A DNA stretch of 64,000 bases from Macrolepiota albuminosa (taxonomy: Eukaryota > Basidiomycota > Agaricomycetes > Agaricales > Agaricaceae): positions 434,001-498,000 of the forward strand of contig JAMWFC010000087.1 in NCBI GenBank assembly GCA_027475525.1. The letters are read 5' to 3'. The notes under the pieces were generated by a model. The model ran no database searches, was not told the DNA's origin, and saw nothing but the letters and a program-made list of their open reading frames with translations. Of the stretch, positions 45,829 through 56,004 are shown one piece after another. Position 1 is the first letter of the stretch, and every line of letters starts with the position of its first letter. The position numbers and the translations under genes were made by a program.

Positions 45829-47437
45829 ATGGAAAATCAAGTATCTGACTCACAGAGTCTGACAACTACCTGGGCTAGCCGAAATCCAGGACTTGATATC
45901 CAACCACTGTGATCTTGTCCATATTTTGCATATAATCAATCGGATGCAGCACAGAAAACTCACCGAATGCAACAACAGCAAAAAAAATACAAGCAGAGAG
46001 GCTTGAAGATGCAATCAGTGTTTATGTCGAAGAACAAAAGCGATTTATTACTGAAATGGCTTGAGAATTTCTATTCTCAAACAACAAATTACTCACGCTA
46101 CAACATATGCTAAAACTCGGAAAGTCTCTCTCCACAATGCACTTGTACATTATAAGCACATAGAATTAAACAAAGGTTAGTTCATTCAATCTATTCCAAG
46201 TTAGTTTTGGTTAATATAATAACAGAGGGAGGAAATAAGCATACTCTCAAAGAGTTGCAGAAACTGGTCGATGAGGATGCATCACTTAAAAATCTTTCAA
46301 AGGAGCGTGAACAGGAACTTATTGCTGCTCTTGAAGATCATCGAGCTTTCAAAACTACTGGTGCACGTGCTACTGGACATGCAGCAGCTATTGATGCAGC
46401 CAAGAATGTGGACACTATGATACAAGAAGTGAGTAAGTCTTCATAAGTCTCAGTTAAGTTGACTCAGTCTAATAAATACAGTGTAAAAATTTATACTTAC
46501 GCACGGGCATCCGAACTGTTGCGTTTTTTACTCGCAGCCACCCTGATGATCGCTTTGATGCTACGTTTGCTGCCTCTGACCCAACATCTCTGAAATTTTT
46601 TCCTCAAATCTTGAAACTGGATCCTGGGAATATTGCAACAAAGTTTGAACTCTTTGCATGCGCTGAAGAGAAAGGTACATTAAATAATTGGATAATAAAA
46701 GGTTGTTGATATCTAATCCTATTTTTGTTGTAGCAAGTATCAAAGTTGAAAGTGCGAACACCTTGCGCATGGAGTGTACACAACTCATTTCTGATGGATT
46801 GAGTATGTTCACTTAGTTGGCAGTTAGTTGTGGTCTGACATCTTGAACAGAGAAGATCATGCAAGATAAAAAAATAAACATGAATTATCAAAATTACGAG
46901 TCCTCAATCATTGAAACCCGCCATGTGAAACTTGTTGGGTGGCCTCAACGTGTACCATTCACTAGCCCAGCAAATATATCGATGAAGGATGAACTCTTAT
47001 TGCTCCGCTCTGCCATCAAAGATGGTGCTTGTCATTGGAAAGTGCTCAGCCACAAGGAACAATCTGAACATGCAAAGAAGCTGGCAGATGCAAGAGATCG
47101 TGGAGTCACAATTGGAGTGAAGCGCAAGCAGAGAAGCGACAAGGGAAAGCCATTGAAGAAGAAGTTAAACAATGGTGCATTCCAAATGCCTCCCATGCAC
47201 AAGATCAAGGAAAGAATTGATGATGACAATGATGAGGATGGTAGCGGTAACAGTGAAGAAGATGGTGTTGATTTGAATGTGGTTGACGGCTGCCAACTAA
47301 GATATCTCTTTTCTTGCTATGGAAAAGAAGTAGTTTTGTTACTTTTGAAACTTATCCAGGACTTTTTCCCAAGTTTTCGGAGTCATTTTGAGGTGATACA
47401 TGAGCTCGCTGTTGGCAACAGCGACAGTGATAATTGA
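45829..47437 (+). pseudogene. KDZ-associated second protein, six exons, frameshifted
   Basis: Exons 45829-45908, 45950-46175, 46226-46428, 46482-46674, 46734-46802 and 46851-47437 are separated by 41-59 nt introns. The protein family is one that in my experience accompanies KDZ elements in Agaricomycetes. Typical segments are TTTWASRNPG at the N-terminus, HTLKELQKLVDEDASLKNLS and HRAFKTTGARATGHAAA (exon 3), RTVAFFTRSHPDD (exon 4), MNYQNYESSI and VKLVGWPQRVPFTSPANIS (exon 6), then a basic-acidic tail. Function unknown. Exon 2 contains an in-frame TGA and its length is off by one relative to the neighbouring phases, so the gene is broken. The last 50 codons run into the right terminal inverted repeat. 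Confidence 0.7.
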
Positions 47438-48078
47438 ATCAGTGCCATCAATGATGACAAATTACAGACAGCCACTTGGCAAACATTCAATCTTAGCCGA
47501 CTGCAAAGACAAAAATTTATTCTGATTTTTCCTAGATTTTTATATACATTTTGAAGGTATGGTCAAGCTCGCTGTGATGAACAATGGTGGGAGGGGCGCA
47601 ATGATAGGCGGGACACCTGCTGATGTCAACTAAGCGACGTGCTGATGGGTATTGATGGCAACGCCCAGATGCGAGGAATGATGAGCCATGTGATGGGCCA
47701 TCAATAATGGGACAGCCACATCTAATCTTAGCCGACTGCAAAGAAAAAAAATTTATTCTGATTTTTCCGAGATTTTTATATATACATTTTGAAGGTATGG
47801 TTGAGCTCGCTGTGATGAACGATGGTGGGAGGGGCACAATGATGGGCGGGACACCTGCTGATGTCAGCTAAGCAACGTGCTGATGGGTATTAATGGCAAC
47901 ACCCGGATGCAAGGAATGATGGGCTGTGTGATGGGCCATGTGAAAACTAAAGTCAATGGCAATTAATGTATGTTTATTCATGGAAGCAGATAGATCTTAG
48001 AACAACCTCTACTTAGAGGTGGAGATACCAAACTATATCCACCTCTAATATGAGGGGATATCCAGGTATCACAGGTGC
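47370..48078 (-). repeat. Right terminal inverted repeat with internal duplication
   Basis: Reverse complement of the left TIR, ending GGTATCACAGGTGC at 48078. It contains an extra tandem copy of about 245 bp: the stretch from CTAATCTTAGCCGACTGCAAAG to the GATGGGCCAT region occurs twice, at about 47495-47740 and 47740-47940. The left TIR has it once. Confidence 0.8.
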
Positions 48079-48084
48079 AGCAAT

Positions 48085-50680
48085 GGCAGAGAAGAGGAAG
48101 AGATGAATATTTGCAAGAGGAATTGACATCCATGGAAACTCCAGGAGGGAGTGGGCATGCCAGAAGTACCTGAGCTGGGGCTGGAGTGCAAAATGGAAAA
48201 GAAGGTTGGATGGTAGGACCAGCTGGTAGAGATGCATGCAAGGTGGAATGAGAGGTTAGTGGAGCTAATGCTTTAACTCCATGAGCTGTCACTGGTCACA
48301 TGCTACCTGATACCAGGACTTGATATATGTTGTCTGGTTGTCCTTCAGCAATGCTGTCAATCTGATTGATGAGGGAGGGGAGGAGGCCATCTTGGAAGGT
48401 GAGGCAGAGCTGGAGACCATATAGATAGCAGGCCTGTTTAGCAAGAGCTCTGAAGGAGTTGATGTACTTATCTAAAGTCCACTTCCTCTGTCCATAGTGA
48501 TGAGGGGCCCAAAAACTAAGCACTGCTACTTGGCAAGATCCAAGGAGAAGAACTCAGTTTGAAATTCCATTGCATGAGACAAGATTCTGTAAGGCAATGC
48601 TCCATCATAGAAAGCCAAGCAGAAGTGTCAATCATTCAAGCCCACCACTAATAGCAAGCATCAAGCCTGGTGACAAGCAGCAAGTGAGCAAAGAAGCAGG
48701 CCATCCACAAGCAGCAGAGCAAGAGGGCAAAGACAAAAGGCAAGGTCATCACTGAGGAGCTTACAGTTATGAGAAGCAATGCTATTGCCAGGACTGAGGA
48801 TGTTCCATTTATCAGTCCTACTTATATAGTACATTGGACACACTATGACTATAATATATTAACAATCAGCATGAGTAAGCCAGCTAATGGCATAAAGGCC
48901 TGCCAGCAAATAGCATGGATCTAAAGACCAGCTGACTTGTCAGATGATGATTCCAAGACAGGGATGGAACAGGATAGGGCCAAGCAGTCTGAATTGTGGC
49001 TAGATAGGGGTACCAACATTAACACAGATTAATCAAGGCTAGAGTGTGTTGGATGCTTAAAGTATGTCACCATCAACCCTACATTCATATCTGTCTCCCC
49101 ATATGTGCCTCACTGTCATCTACTACCCTGACATCACTCCATTATTGCATGCTATCCCTTTCACCCCCTTTAATACTTCACAAATGTCACACTGGCCACA
49201 GCATGGCCTTCCATTGTTACCTACAACGCCTATATATACCAGTACCATCCTTCCAACACCCTCAGTCAAACATATGCTGACTGAGGGTGAGTCCAGCATC
49301 TGCCCTTTGATTTAATACACACTAATGCATTACCAGATAGACTAGACTTACATTATCTATCAGGTAGTGTCAACAATAGAAGTATTGAATTCTAACAGAG
49401 TGGACAGTCCTTGGTTCTCTGACAAATACTTATAAGTGATTACAAAACATGTGTGCAACAGGACACAAAGGAAGCATTTATTAATTGAAGGGCAAGCTAT
49501 TCAAGTAGGGAAGGTGATGAGACAAAGGCTTTTAATTTAACTCTGGGTCTAAACATTATCAATTTGCATTTAAAACAGAGCTTGAATCTTCTTATGTGAT
49601 ACAAAAATTCTTATATCTAATCATTAACTACTATCTGAATCAATGATTTGGGCATTTCTTAAGTATATATTGAAATAATTTACAAGGAGCGGAAATAACA
49701 AATGTCTTTCCATTACATAACCTGGAGTAGGCATTACTTAAATCCTGGTCTAAAAAAACAAATTAAAAGATAATAGATTTAATCATAATATTATCAGATT
49801 TGCTTTTGCTTTAGTACTGCCTGCTAAGCCTTAATGTGCTCCAAAGCTGCTTTGGAATTGATAAACCTGACAGCTTGCACATCATAACCAGAGAACATGT
49901 GACTATACAAGTAACATGAAAAAATGAATAACTGTAAGGAGAATATCTAACATCTGTAGAACTCCTTTCACAGAGCCAGCTCTGGGATCTTGCTGATTGA
50001 CTTTGAGGTGCATTCAAGACAAGATACTACCAGTTGAGTCAAAAGGTTGTCCCAGTTTGAGTACAGGTCCTTCACAGCCTAGTTTGGCACTGTACATCAA
50101 GAAACATGTTGGTTGACTGGATAAGTCATCAATAAGCAAATTGGGTGTGTCATCAGTGAGCAAATTAAGTTTGTTGATAGATGAAAGGTAGCTTGTCTCA
50201 GGCTCAGTAGTGCTAGTGACAGCTGGAGATTTAACTTTATGTTTTTAGTTTTTCAATCTTCTTTTAGAGCCTTGCAATCTCCTCCTGGTAACCCATGTGC
50301 TGAATGTAAGTAGTTGTTTTCCCTTTATTTCAATGCTTTATTGGAGACCTAAATCTTGGTGCTAGCTGTTGACCATGTGTTGGCAGCTTGAGTAGGGACA
50401 TTGTTGGAAAAAGTGGACAAAGACTTACATCAAAAAATTCCTAAGTCATTAATATATCAGAGATCTGAGAATCATGGTGTGGAGGTGTAGTTGGAGGTAT
50501 GAGCAGAGGTTGCAGTACAGAGGTAGGTATCACCAGATTTGACCCAGTATCAGCAGATCTGATATGGTCCTACATTTAGAAATAGAAGCTCAAATGCTCA
50601 ACCTGTCCTCTCTTAGGGCCTATTACTCTTAACACAAACAACTACTCTAATCTGCTATTGAGAAGCAGATACCAATCTAT
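48085..50680. mobile_element. LTR-retrotransposon debris, CpG-poor
   Basis: On the minus strand, 48523-48296 encodes a piece resembling retrotransposon gag (WTLDKYINSFRALAKQACYL and TFQDGLLPSLINQI). The rest (48570-50680) is CpG-poor sequence with short broken frames. Nothing else is identifiable. The right KDZ terminus lies at its left edge, so the KDZ element may have inserted into it. Confidence 0.5.
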
Positions 50681-50844
50681 GTGTTTGTTTTCGCCCGTGG
50701 CTTCACCTGGTAAGACTCAAGTATGTTTTGATACGAAATGTATTTCAGCGTATGTATTCTAATAAACACTTTGTTGTGGCTGTCGCTTTTTTTTTTTGGG
50801 GGCAAGGAACCGCAGGTTCCTTCGCTCGAAACATCGAATCTGCG

Positions 50845-50939
50845 GGGGGTCCGAGGTGAGCTGCAATTCCCTAATATTAGGAGCTCCGCGACGCGTTGTG
50901 TGAAACGCGGACCCCCTATAGAAGGAGCTGTACTCACCT
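50845..50939. repeat. Inverted repeat at the 3' end of the retroelement
   Basis: GGGGGTCCG (50845-50853) pairs with CGGACCCCC (50908-50916), and AGGTGAG (50854-50860) pairs with CTCACCT (50933-50939). A smaller palindrome GGAACCGCAGGTTCC lies just outside, near 50807. Confidence 0.6.
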
Positions 50940-52386
50940 AGCGTATGGGTGGCAGTGTTATGCGTGTGAACTCCTCAAGGGCCGGACACTCCTGCATGTA
51001 TGGCGCCAGCACCAGTGCGTGTTTGCGTAGATACAGCGCAAAGGCATCGCTGCTCCAGCGTCCGATGTTCTTGACAACGTCTAGAGGAAGACCCCGTAGC
51101 AGGTACTCCAAGACTGACCCCACCCTGATGCCATGAAACCTGAGTGTCTGTAGCCCCAGGTCTACAGCTATTGCATTCAATCTCTTGGTAAAGGCAGTGC
51201 GGGTTAGTGGACGGCGCTTAGTCTTGCAGATGTATTTGAAAAGGTGACCGTTGTGACCAGGTTTGTTTACCCGAAAGTGATTCTCCAGTGCTTCAACCGG
51301 ATCGCATGGGCCACTTTGGCGTGCAAAGTACAGGTCCTCACCCTCACTCGCAGCTTTTGTTTTAGGCACAAAAATCACTGTGACCTCATTGTTGCCTCGG
51401 TCTTTTCCTGAGCGCACATCCGAGGGCTTGACGTGAATTGATGGGTTGAAAGCTTTAGTGTTCCTCACCGTGAGCTCCTCAAGTCTGGCCATCGACCAAA
51501 AAGCCACCTTTAGTCATGCATTTACTGTGGCATCAAGTGGGTCCTTGGGGTCCAGCTTTTCCGACAGCCTTGCTATTAAATCAGTCGTAAATGGATCACG
51601 TTTTTTGTGTTTCGAAGTGGGGGGCGCCAATGCTGCTGCTCCGTCCAAGGCTGCTTGCACTTCTGCCTGTGTCATGTCCCACCTCTGCCCATGTAGGGTA
51701 TGCCAAGCTTGGACCGCGTAAAGGTTGTTTGCGAGCGCTGATCCCGAATAAGACCCTGCACATGCTGCAATGAAGGCAAAAATGAGTGATTGGTGTGCTG
51801 GGCAGCGTTCAGCCTCCGGCACCCCCCTGTAGTCGCAATAGGCATGAAAAATTAATAGACCTGACCCGTACGAACCCCGTGTGCCCCCTGCCCATGACGC
51901 AGACTTTACTGTGACCACCCTCTGCAGGTCATCTATTGTGAGACCCTTTGTGCCTCGTGTCATTGTAACTGCCGGCCTCCACAGCAACAATCTATCTGCC
52001 GCTGCGCAGTGTGGGCGGAGGTGTGATGGAGCGATGCTCAAGTTTTCCTTGTAGGGGTGGGGCCTTGTACCTGCCAGTGGTGATGGCAAAGGTGCATTGA
52101 AACGCTTCTCCCTATCACTTGCTCCCTTCTTCGGTAGCGCTCCGATGCGTGAGAGACTGTTCGTCAAAACAGGAATTGCTGAACTGCTCCCTGGCACCAA
52201 AGTTGCTGCGAGCTGCATCAAGGACTTGCTTGGCAGCTGGAGTGTACCTGTGTTTATCTCGGAGGTGGAGTTCCTTTGCGCTTGGGGGGCTGGCCGCATC
52301 CACAAGGAACCTCTCAAGGTTTTCCGGGAGCTGGACTTCTGGGAGGAGGAGATCCCAGGCTGGGTACTTGCCTTGGGATGGAGCAT
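50938..52386 (-). pseudogene. Tyrosine recombinase (integrase) with one in-frame TGA
   Basis: One frame runs from 52386 to 50938 and is interrupted only by TGA at 51516-51514. The N-terminal part (LRPHCAAADRLLLW, then GTRGSYGSGLLIFHAYCDYRG and CAGSYSGSALANNLYAVQAWH) is the SAM-like DNA-binding domain usual in this family. The C-terminal part has the recombinase motif H-x-x-R (TLRFHGIRVGS) and the catalytic Tyr region (RWSSDAFALYLRKH). The ORF overlaps the end of the RT ORF by 272 nt in another frame, so it may be made by frameshifting, or from an ATG at 51963. The TGA could be a real nonsense mutation (CGA or TGC ancestor). Confidence 0.75.
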
Positions 52387-54502
52387 CTGCGGGGTTGAGT
52401 CTGCTCAGAACATATGCTGTGTGTATTGTCCCTGGTACCCTTGATTGTTCGAGGAAGCTGTATAGCCTCTTGAACACTCCATTGACGGCTGAGTTCCTGC
52501 TCCTCCTGTTCCACCAGCCTTCGACAACCCCAGCATTGTCTCCATAGACTCTGTAGTGAGGGCCTGGGCCTGCCATGCTGATGATTGTCCGAGCGAGTAG
52601 TTCAAAGCCGACTGCCTCGGCCCATTGTATGTCACGCTTGCCATCGAGGGTCTTCCAATCTGGGACAAGTCTCCAGGCACGCCAGCGGCAACCAATGACA
52701 ATACCGATGCCAATCCCGGAGCTTGCATCTGAAAAGGCACCGAGGTCCCAGACTGGGGCTGGAGCAGGGATTTGTCTGCGTGTACCTGCCCTGAGAGAGT
52801 TCTTCCACCATTCTAGGTCTTGTAAGAGTCCCCTGGGATTGTGATGTGGCACATGCGGACGGTCACGACCTGTTGCGAGCATACTCTCCAGCTTTGTAAG
52901 GTATGCTCGTCCCCCGGGATAAATGAGAGAAGCGTGGAGAAGCTTGCCATAGATTCTCTGTACCTCTCTGAGCTGGTGTGTGGGAGAAGTGTTCCACTCT
53001 TCAATTGCCTGAAGATACTTTTCTGCCTTTCCATCTCCGAGCCCCACAGTCTTGTCTCCCAGATCCCATGACAGTCCAATGAAAGTGTTTTGTGTTGCAA
53101 ATTCTCTATCCTTCCTCTTTTCCCAGGGAATTCTGAGTTTGTTCGAGACTCTATTGATGTGGTCCATCCCATATGCAAATTCTTCTTCCGATCCCTCTGC
53201 CAGATCCCGAATAGGAAAGGAACAGTCTTCATCAAATTCTTCCACTGTCCCATCTTCGAAGACTCTTCCCCCATACCAAATCCATCCACCTGCTTGGTGC
53301 TGCCCCCGATGTACAATGTCTGCATGCCAGTCTTTTCTTTTTCTATTGTAGTCGGCCACATGCTCCCTTCTGACTCGGAAAAACATGTGGTCATCAACCC
53401 ACCTTGTGACTGGGCCAATTCCTGATGCTCGCATGATGTCGAGTGCCGCATCTGCTGGTTGCCCGTAGCCTCCTGCTGAAGGTGAAGCACCAAAGCACAG
53501 AAAAGTGTCCAAGCAATACCTGTCTTCTCCAACACGTACCACTGTAGCAGGCCACTGTGAAGGATGCAGTGGAATAGTCCAATATGCTTCTGATACATCT
53601 CGGACTGCTGCTTGTGACCCTGGAGGCAGTCTAGAAATGAGTAGGGCCACCAAATTAAAGGTTCCCCATGTACAGGGAAATTGGTCAGGGCAGGTTCCAG
53701 CATTGACAGATGCGTTTGGGAAGCTTGGTGATGACACCTGTGGGAAGGACATATTCTGAATAAGCCTAAATTGTCCAGGCATTGACTTGGGAATGATTGA
53801 CATCGGCGATGTCTGAAACGGTCCAATAACTGCTTCCAGAGTCTCCCTGGAGCAAGTTCCAATGTACCGTCCTTTTTTGATCTCAACAGCAACCATCCGC
53901 TTAAAAATCTCAGAGAATTCTGAAATAGAGGTTGAATTGGGAGGCGTCTGAGTTGTTGTAATACTCGGGAAGTCAAAAATAAAACCCCGTTTGAAACCCC
54001 CAACAATATGGGGATACTTTTTCGAGAGATCAGCCCACTGCAGCTCACCCTCCCAGGCCTCTGGTATATAAGGGCACGTCTCAGAGGGCTTTCTGTGCTC
54101 AAGGGCAAGTCTGAGCTCCGTGGGCCCGAGATCGGCAACCTGAGCAGAAATGTCTCTCGTCGTGAGGTTGTTGACAACCCTGTTCTCGCTGCCAGTCGGA
54201 GCACACCCCTCGTCCATCTCGCATAACCAGGGAGCGATTGACTCGCTCTGCGATGGTCTGGTGACTGTCGTCCCAAGTGCGCGTCCTCCTGCACTTGACA
54301 ACCTGGTGTGGATCGCGGCCGAGGCACACAGCGCAGGCGGCCAAAATCTTTCCTGCGCCGCTGCGAAAACCCCGCCTGCCTCTTTCCCGAGGAGATCGGC
54401 TCCTTCTCGGTGATCCAATGCGGGCAGATCGGTAGGTGTCAACACCACGGTGAGACGGCCTCTCCCTGGAGCTGGTACTCCGTTGCCACCTGTGATTTCC
54501 AC
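52115..54502 (-). CDS. Reverse transcriptase-RNase H polyprotein
   Basis: An open frame of 795 codons. RT domain: RFIQNM-like fingers (QFRLIQNMSFP), palm RDVSEAYWTIPLHPSQW with the first Asp, SPSAGGYG, and the catalytic box WVDDH at residues 368-372, a variant of YxDD typical of DIRS/Ngaro-type RTs. RNase H follows with the four acidic positions in order: GAFSDASSGIG, QWAEAVGFELLA, VYGDNAGVVEGWW, and LNPADAPSQG. The N-terminal 150 residues are poorly conserved and overlap a Cys/His-rich frame. The 504-codon frame at 52813-54327 on the same strand is a shadow. No stops interrupt it. Confidence 0.88.
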   Translation of the reverse strand: MEITGGNGVPAPGRGRLTVVLTPTDLPALDHREGADLLGKEAGGVFAAAQERFWPPALCASAAIHTRLSSAGGRALGTTVTRPSQSESIAPWLCEMDEGCAPTGSENRVVNNLTTRDISAQVADLGPTELRLALEHRKPSETCPYIPEAWEGELQWADLSKKYPHIVGGFKRGFIFDFPSITTTQTPPNSTSISEFSEIFKRMVAVEIKKGRYIGTCSRETLEAVIGPFQTSPMSIIPKSMPGQFRLIQNMSFPQVSSPSFPNASVNAGTCPDQFPCTWGTFNLVALLISRLPPGSQAAVRDVSEAYWTIPLHPSQWPATVVRVGEDRYCLDTFLCFGASPSAGGYGQPADAALDIMRASGIGPVTRWVDDHMFFRVRREHVADYNRKRKDWHADIVHRGQHQAGGWIWYGGRVFEDGTVEEFDEDCSFPIRDLAEGSEEEFAYGMDHINRVSNKLRIPWEKRKDREFATQNTFIGLSWDLGDKTVGLGDGKAEKYLQAIEEWNTSPTHQLREVQRIYGKLLHASLIYPGGRAYLTKLESMLATGRDRPHVPHHNPRGLLQDLEWWKNSLRAGTRRQIPAPAPVWDLGAFSDASSGIGIGIVIGCRWRAWRLVPDWKTLDGKRDIQWAEAVGFELLARTIISMAGPGPHYRVYGDNAGVVEGWWNRRSRNSAVNGVFKRLYSFLEQSRVPGTIHTAYVLSRLNPADAPSQGKYPAWDLLLPEVQLPENLERFLVDAASPPSAKELHLRDKHRYTPAAKQVLDAARSNFGAREQFSNSCFDEQSLTHRSATEEGSK
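54099..54344 (-). CDS. Cys/His-rich zinc-knuckle-like segment (gag C-terminus)
   Basis: In the frame of 54344-54099, Cys and His residues are spaced as in the C-terminal zinc-binding part of gag proteins of this element type: CAVCLGRDPHQVVKC, then HDERHFCSGCRSRAHGAQTC. It overlaps the RT ORF N-terminus in a different frame. It is separated from the gag-like ORF by the minisatellite at 54701-54793, so gag may be interrupted, or joined by splicing or frameshift. Confidence 0.5.
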   Translation of the reverse strand: MAACAVCLGRDPHQVVKCRRTRTWDDSHQTIAERVNRSLVMRDGRGVCSDWQREQGCQQPHDERHFCSGCRSRAHGAQTCP

Positions 54503-54700
54503 TCCGGGGACTCCTTGAGCGGCGTGTGCGCCCTCGTGTGGCTCCCCTTGCCTCTAGCAGAGCAATCCGCTCCTGCTACACCATGGTAATGTGCGTGGGG
54601 CATAGCGATTGATTGTGTGACGCGTCAATACATCATACATGTGGGATTTATCATTGTGTGCATTGTAGTGACGCATCGAGTATGAGGCATGTGTGAATGT

Positions 54701-54793
54701 GTGGCAGGTGTGGCAGGTGTGGCAAATGTGGCAGATGCGGCAGGTGTGGCAGGTGTGGCAGTGTGGCAGGTGTGGCAGGTGTGGCAGGTGTGG
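54701..54793. repeat. Minisatellite, 9-bp unit GTGGCAGGT
   Basis: About ten copies of GTGGCAGGT, some with single changes, lie between the gag-like ORF and the zinc-knuckle segment of the retroelement. Frames through it translate to repeated tripeptides and are not genes. Confidence 0.9.
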
Positions 54794-54917
54794 TTTCGAT
54801 AGAGGTGTGGCGTGTGTAAAGTGTCATAAAATACATCGTGTCCCCGAGTATGTGGCATGTTGGTGGAGTGTGGCATGAACAAGTCGTTGTTGGATAAGGG
54901 AGAAAGTGGTCGCCTGG

Positions 54918-55862
54918 TCAGATTGGCTTGTACTCAACAGTGGTCAGACTCACCAGGCTGTCCCGCTCTCTATCCTTCCTCCTTCTGTCCTCTCTGTAGA
55001 CCTCCTCTCTGGTCCGGGCCAGGATCGAATCATCTACGATGCTGATGTCCCATGCTCCCATAGGTGATCCTATTGCCTGGTGCCAGGCCCTCCTCTGTTC
55101 ATCCTGGTAGAGAAGGAGAGCCACTGTGTCGAGAAGATCTGAAGGGGCTCTGTAGGGGTGCGACTGGAGCCTACCCCAGAAGTTGGCCAGCATGGTGATC
55201 CGCTGCTCGGTCCATGCTGCCGCTTCCATAGCAAATAGAACCCGTCGGACTGCAATTGTGAAATCATCCCAGGTCAGGAACCTGTCCGGAACCACTGACT
55301 TCGAATCCCTCACTGTCACTGCCGGTATCAGGTCTACCTTGCTGTCCTTGCCCGCAACCGCCACCATCGTGTCGTTGTCGACCGTCGCGTCGTTTGTCCT
55401 TGCGTACTTGAGGCCCGCATTGGTAAAGTACCACAACTCGACGTACTGTCCCTTCTGGAGCTTCGACGTTGCATACCTCAATGGTATCTCGACTGGGAGC
55501 GTGGGTGGGGGACGCATGGGAATCTCCAAGTACTTCAGCTTATTCCTCCTAAGCTCCTCCCCCGCGGCAGCCCTCTCCTCCTGCTCCCTGGCCTCCGTTT
55601 CCCTTTGTCTTTGGGCGTCTTTGTCGCGCGTCCTCTCAGCCTCCAGCTCCTCCTGCTCTCTCACCCTGGTGTCCCAGATCGCACGTTCCGCCTGGTTCGT
55701 GGCCGTCCAGACCTGCGTCATCATTGCGCAAGCGGCCGCGTCGTCCACATCTTCATGTGCCTCACGCATGGCGGCCCTGGCGTCCGCAAAGGCCTCGAAT
55801 GCAAAATCGGGGCATGAAAGCTCGTGTGGGTTGCTACTATGTAATTCCATTTTTTCTCTCAT
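54918..55862 (-). CDS. Gag-like protein of the retroelement
   Basis: An open frame of 314 codons starting at ATG 55862. Residues about 60-110 are a highly charged region predicted as coiled coil (EELEAERTRDKDAQRQRETE). The rest (for example YVELWYFTNAGLKYA, and WDDFTIAVRRVLFAME) fits a capsid-like helical region in which a helix-rich domain precedes the zinc knuckles. Position upstream of RT on the same strand supports gag. The plus-strand frame 55183-55926 is its shadow. It ends before the minisatellite, lacking its zinc knuckles. Confidence 0.7.
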   Translation of the reverse strand: MREKMELHSSNPHELSCPDFAFEAFADARAAMREAHEDVDDAAACAMMTQVWTATNQAERAIWDTRVREQEELEAERTRDKDAQRQRETEAREQEERAAAGEELRRNKLKYLEIPMRPPPTLPVEIPLRYATSKLQKGQYVELWYFTNAGLKYARTNDATVDNDTMVAVAGKDSKVDLIPAVTVRDSKSVVPDRFLTWDDFTIAVRRVLFAMEAAAWTEQRITMLANFWGRLQSHPYRAPSDLLDTVALLLYQDEQRRAWHQAIGSPMGAWDISIVDDSILARTREEVYREDRRRKDRERDSLVSLTTVEYKPI

Positions 55863-55910
55863 GGTTCTTGTTTTAGTTCAGTGTGCTAACTCGAAAAAAG
55901 ATCTCTTATC

Positions 55911-56004
55911 TTGGGTCTATGGGTGAGGTGAGCAGCTTCCGCGATGGTGGCGAACACAGAAAATTTGTGTTCGCCACTAGTGCTGACTCATCACATAGAC
56001 CCAA
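55911..56004. repeat. Double hairpin at the 5' end of the retroelement
   Basis: An outer 11-bp perfect stem TTGGGTCTATG (55911-55921) with CATAGACCCAA (55994-56004) encloses an inner 12-bp perfect stem GTGGCGAACACA (55947-55958) with TGTGTTCGCCAC (55966-55977) and a 7-nt loop. It lies just upstream of gag. Confidence 0.85.

Larger units (their letters stand above)
37207..48078. mobile_element. KDZ-type DNA transposon carrying host-gene fragments
   Basis: A 10.87-kb element bounded by long terminal inverted repeats beginning GCACCTGTGATACC on both sides. It is flanked by the 6-bp direct repeat AGCAAT (37201-37206 and 48079-48084). Inside are a KDZ transposase (minus strand), the second gene usual for KDZ elements (plus strand), pieces of three host genes and a nested solo LTR. 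KDZ elements are normally reported with 8-bp duplications, so the 6-bp repeat needs checking. Internal CpG is low, except in the nested LTR. Confidence 0.75.
50690..56004 (-). mobile_element. Tyrosine-recombinase retroelement (DIRS/Ngaro-like)
   Basis: On the minus strand the gene order is gag-like (55862-54918), RT/RNase H (54502-52115), then tyrosine recombinase (about 52386-50938). This is the layout of DIRS/Ngaro elements, which integrate with a tyrosine recombinase and have split or inverted repeats instead of LTRs. Both ends contain strong inverted repeats (see 50845-50939 and 55911-56004) and share a GAGGTGAGCWGC-like motif. Exact termini are not determined. CpG is normal to high, so the copy is young or unmethylated. 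Confidence 0.8.

Noticed and set aside
52813..54327. 504-codon open frame on the minus strand
   Set aside because: It overlaps the RT/RNase H ORF in another frame and has no domain; the RT frame has every expected motif.
54701..54793. Possible CRISPR-like repeat array
   Set aside because: Units are 9 bp with no spacers, in a eukaryotic transposon: a minisatellite.
55183..55926. 247-codon plus-strand ORF
   Set aside because: Antisense of the gag-like ORF, whose strand and position fit the retroelement.
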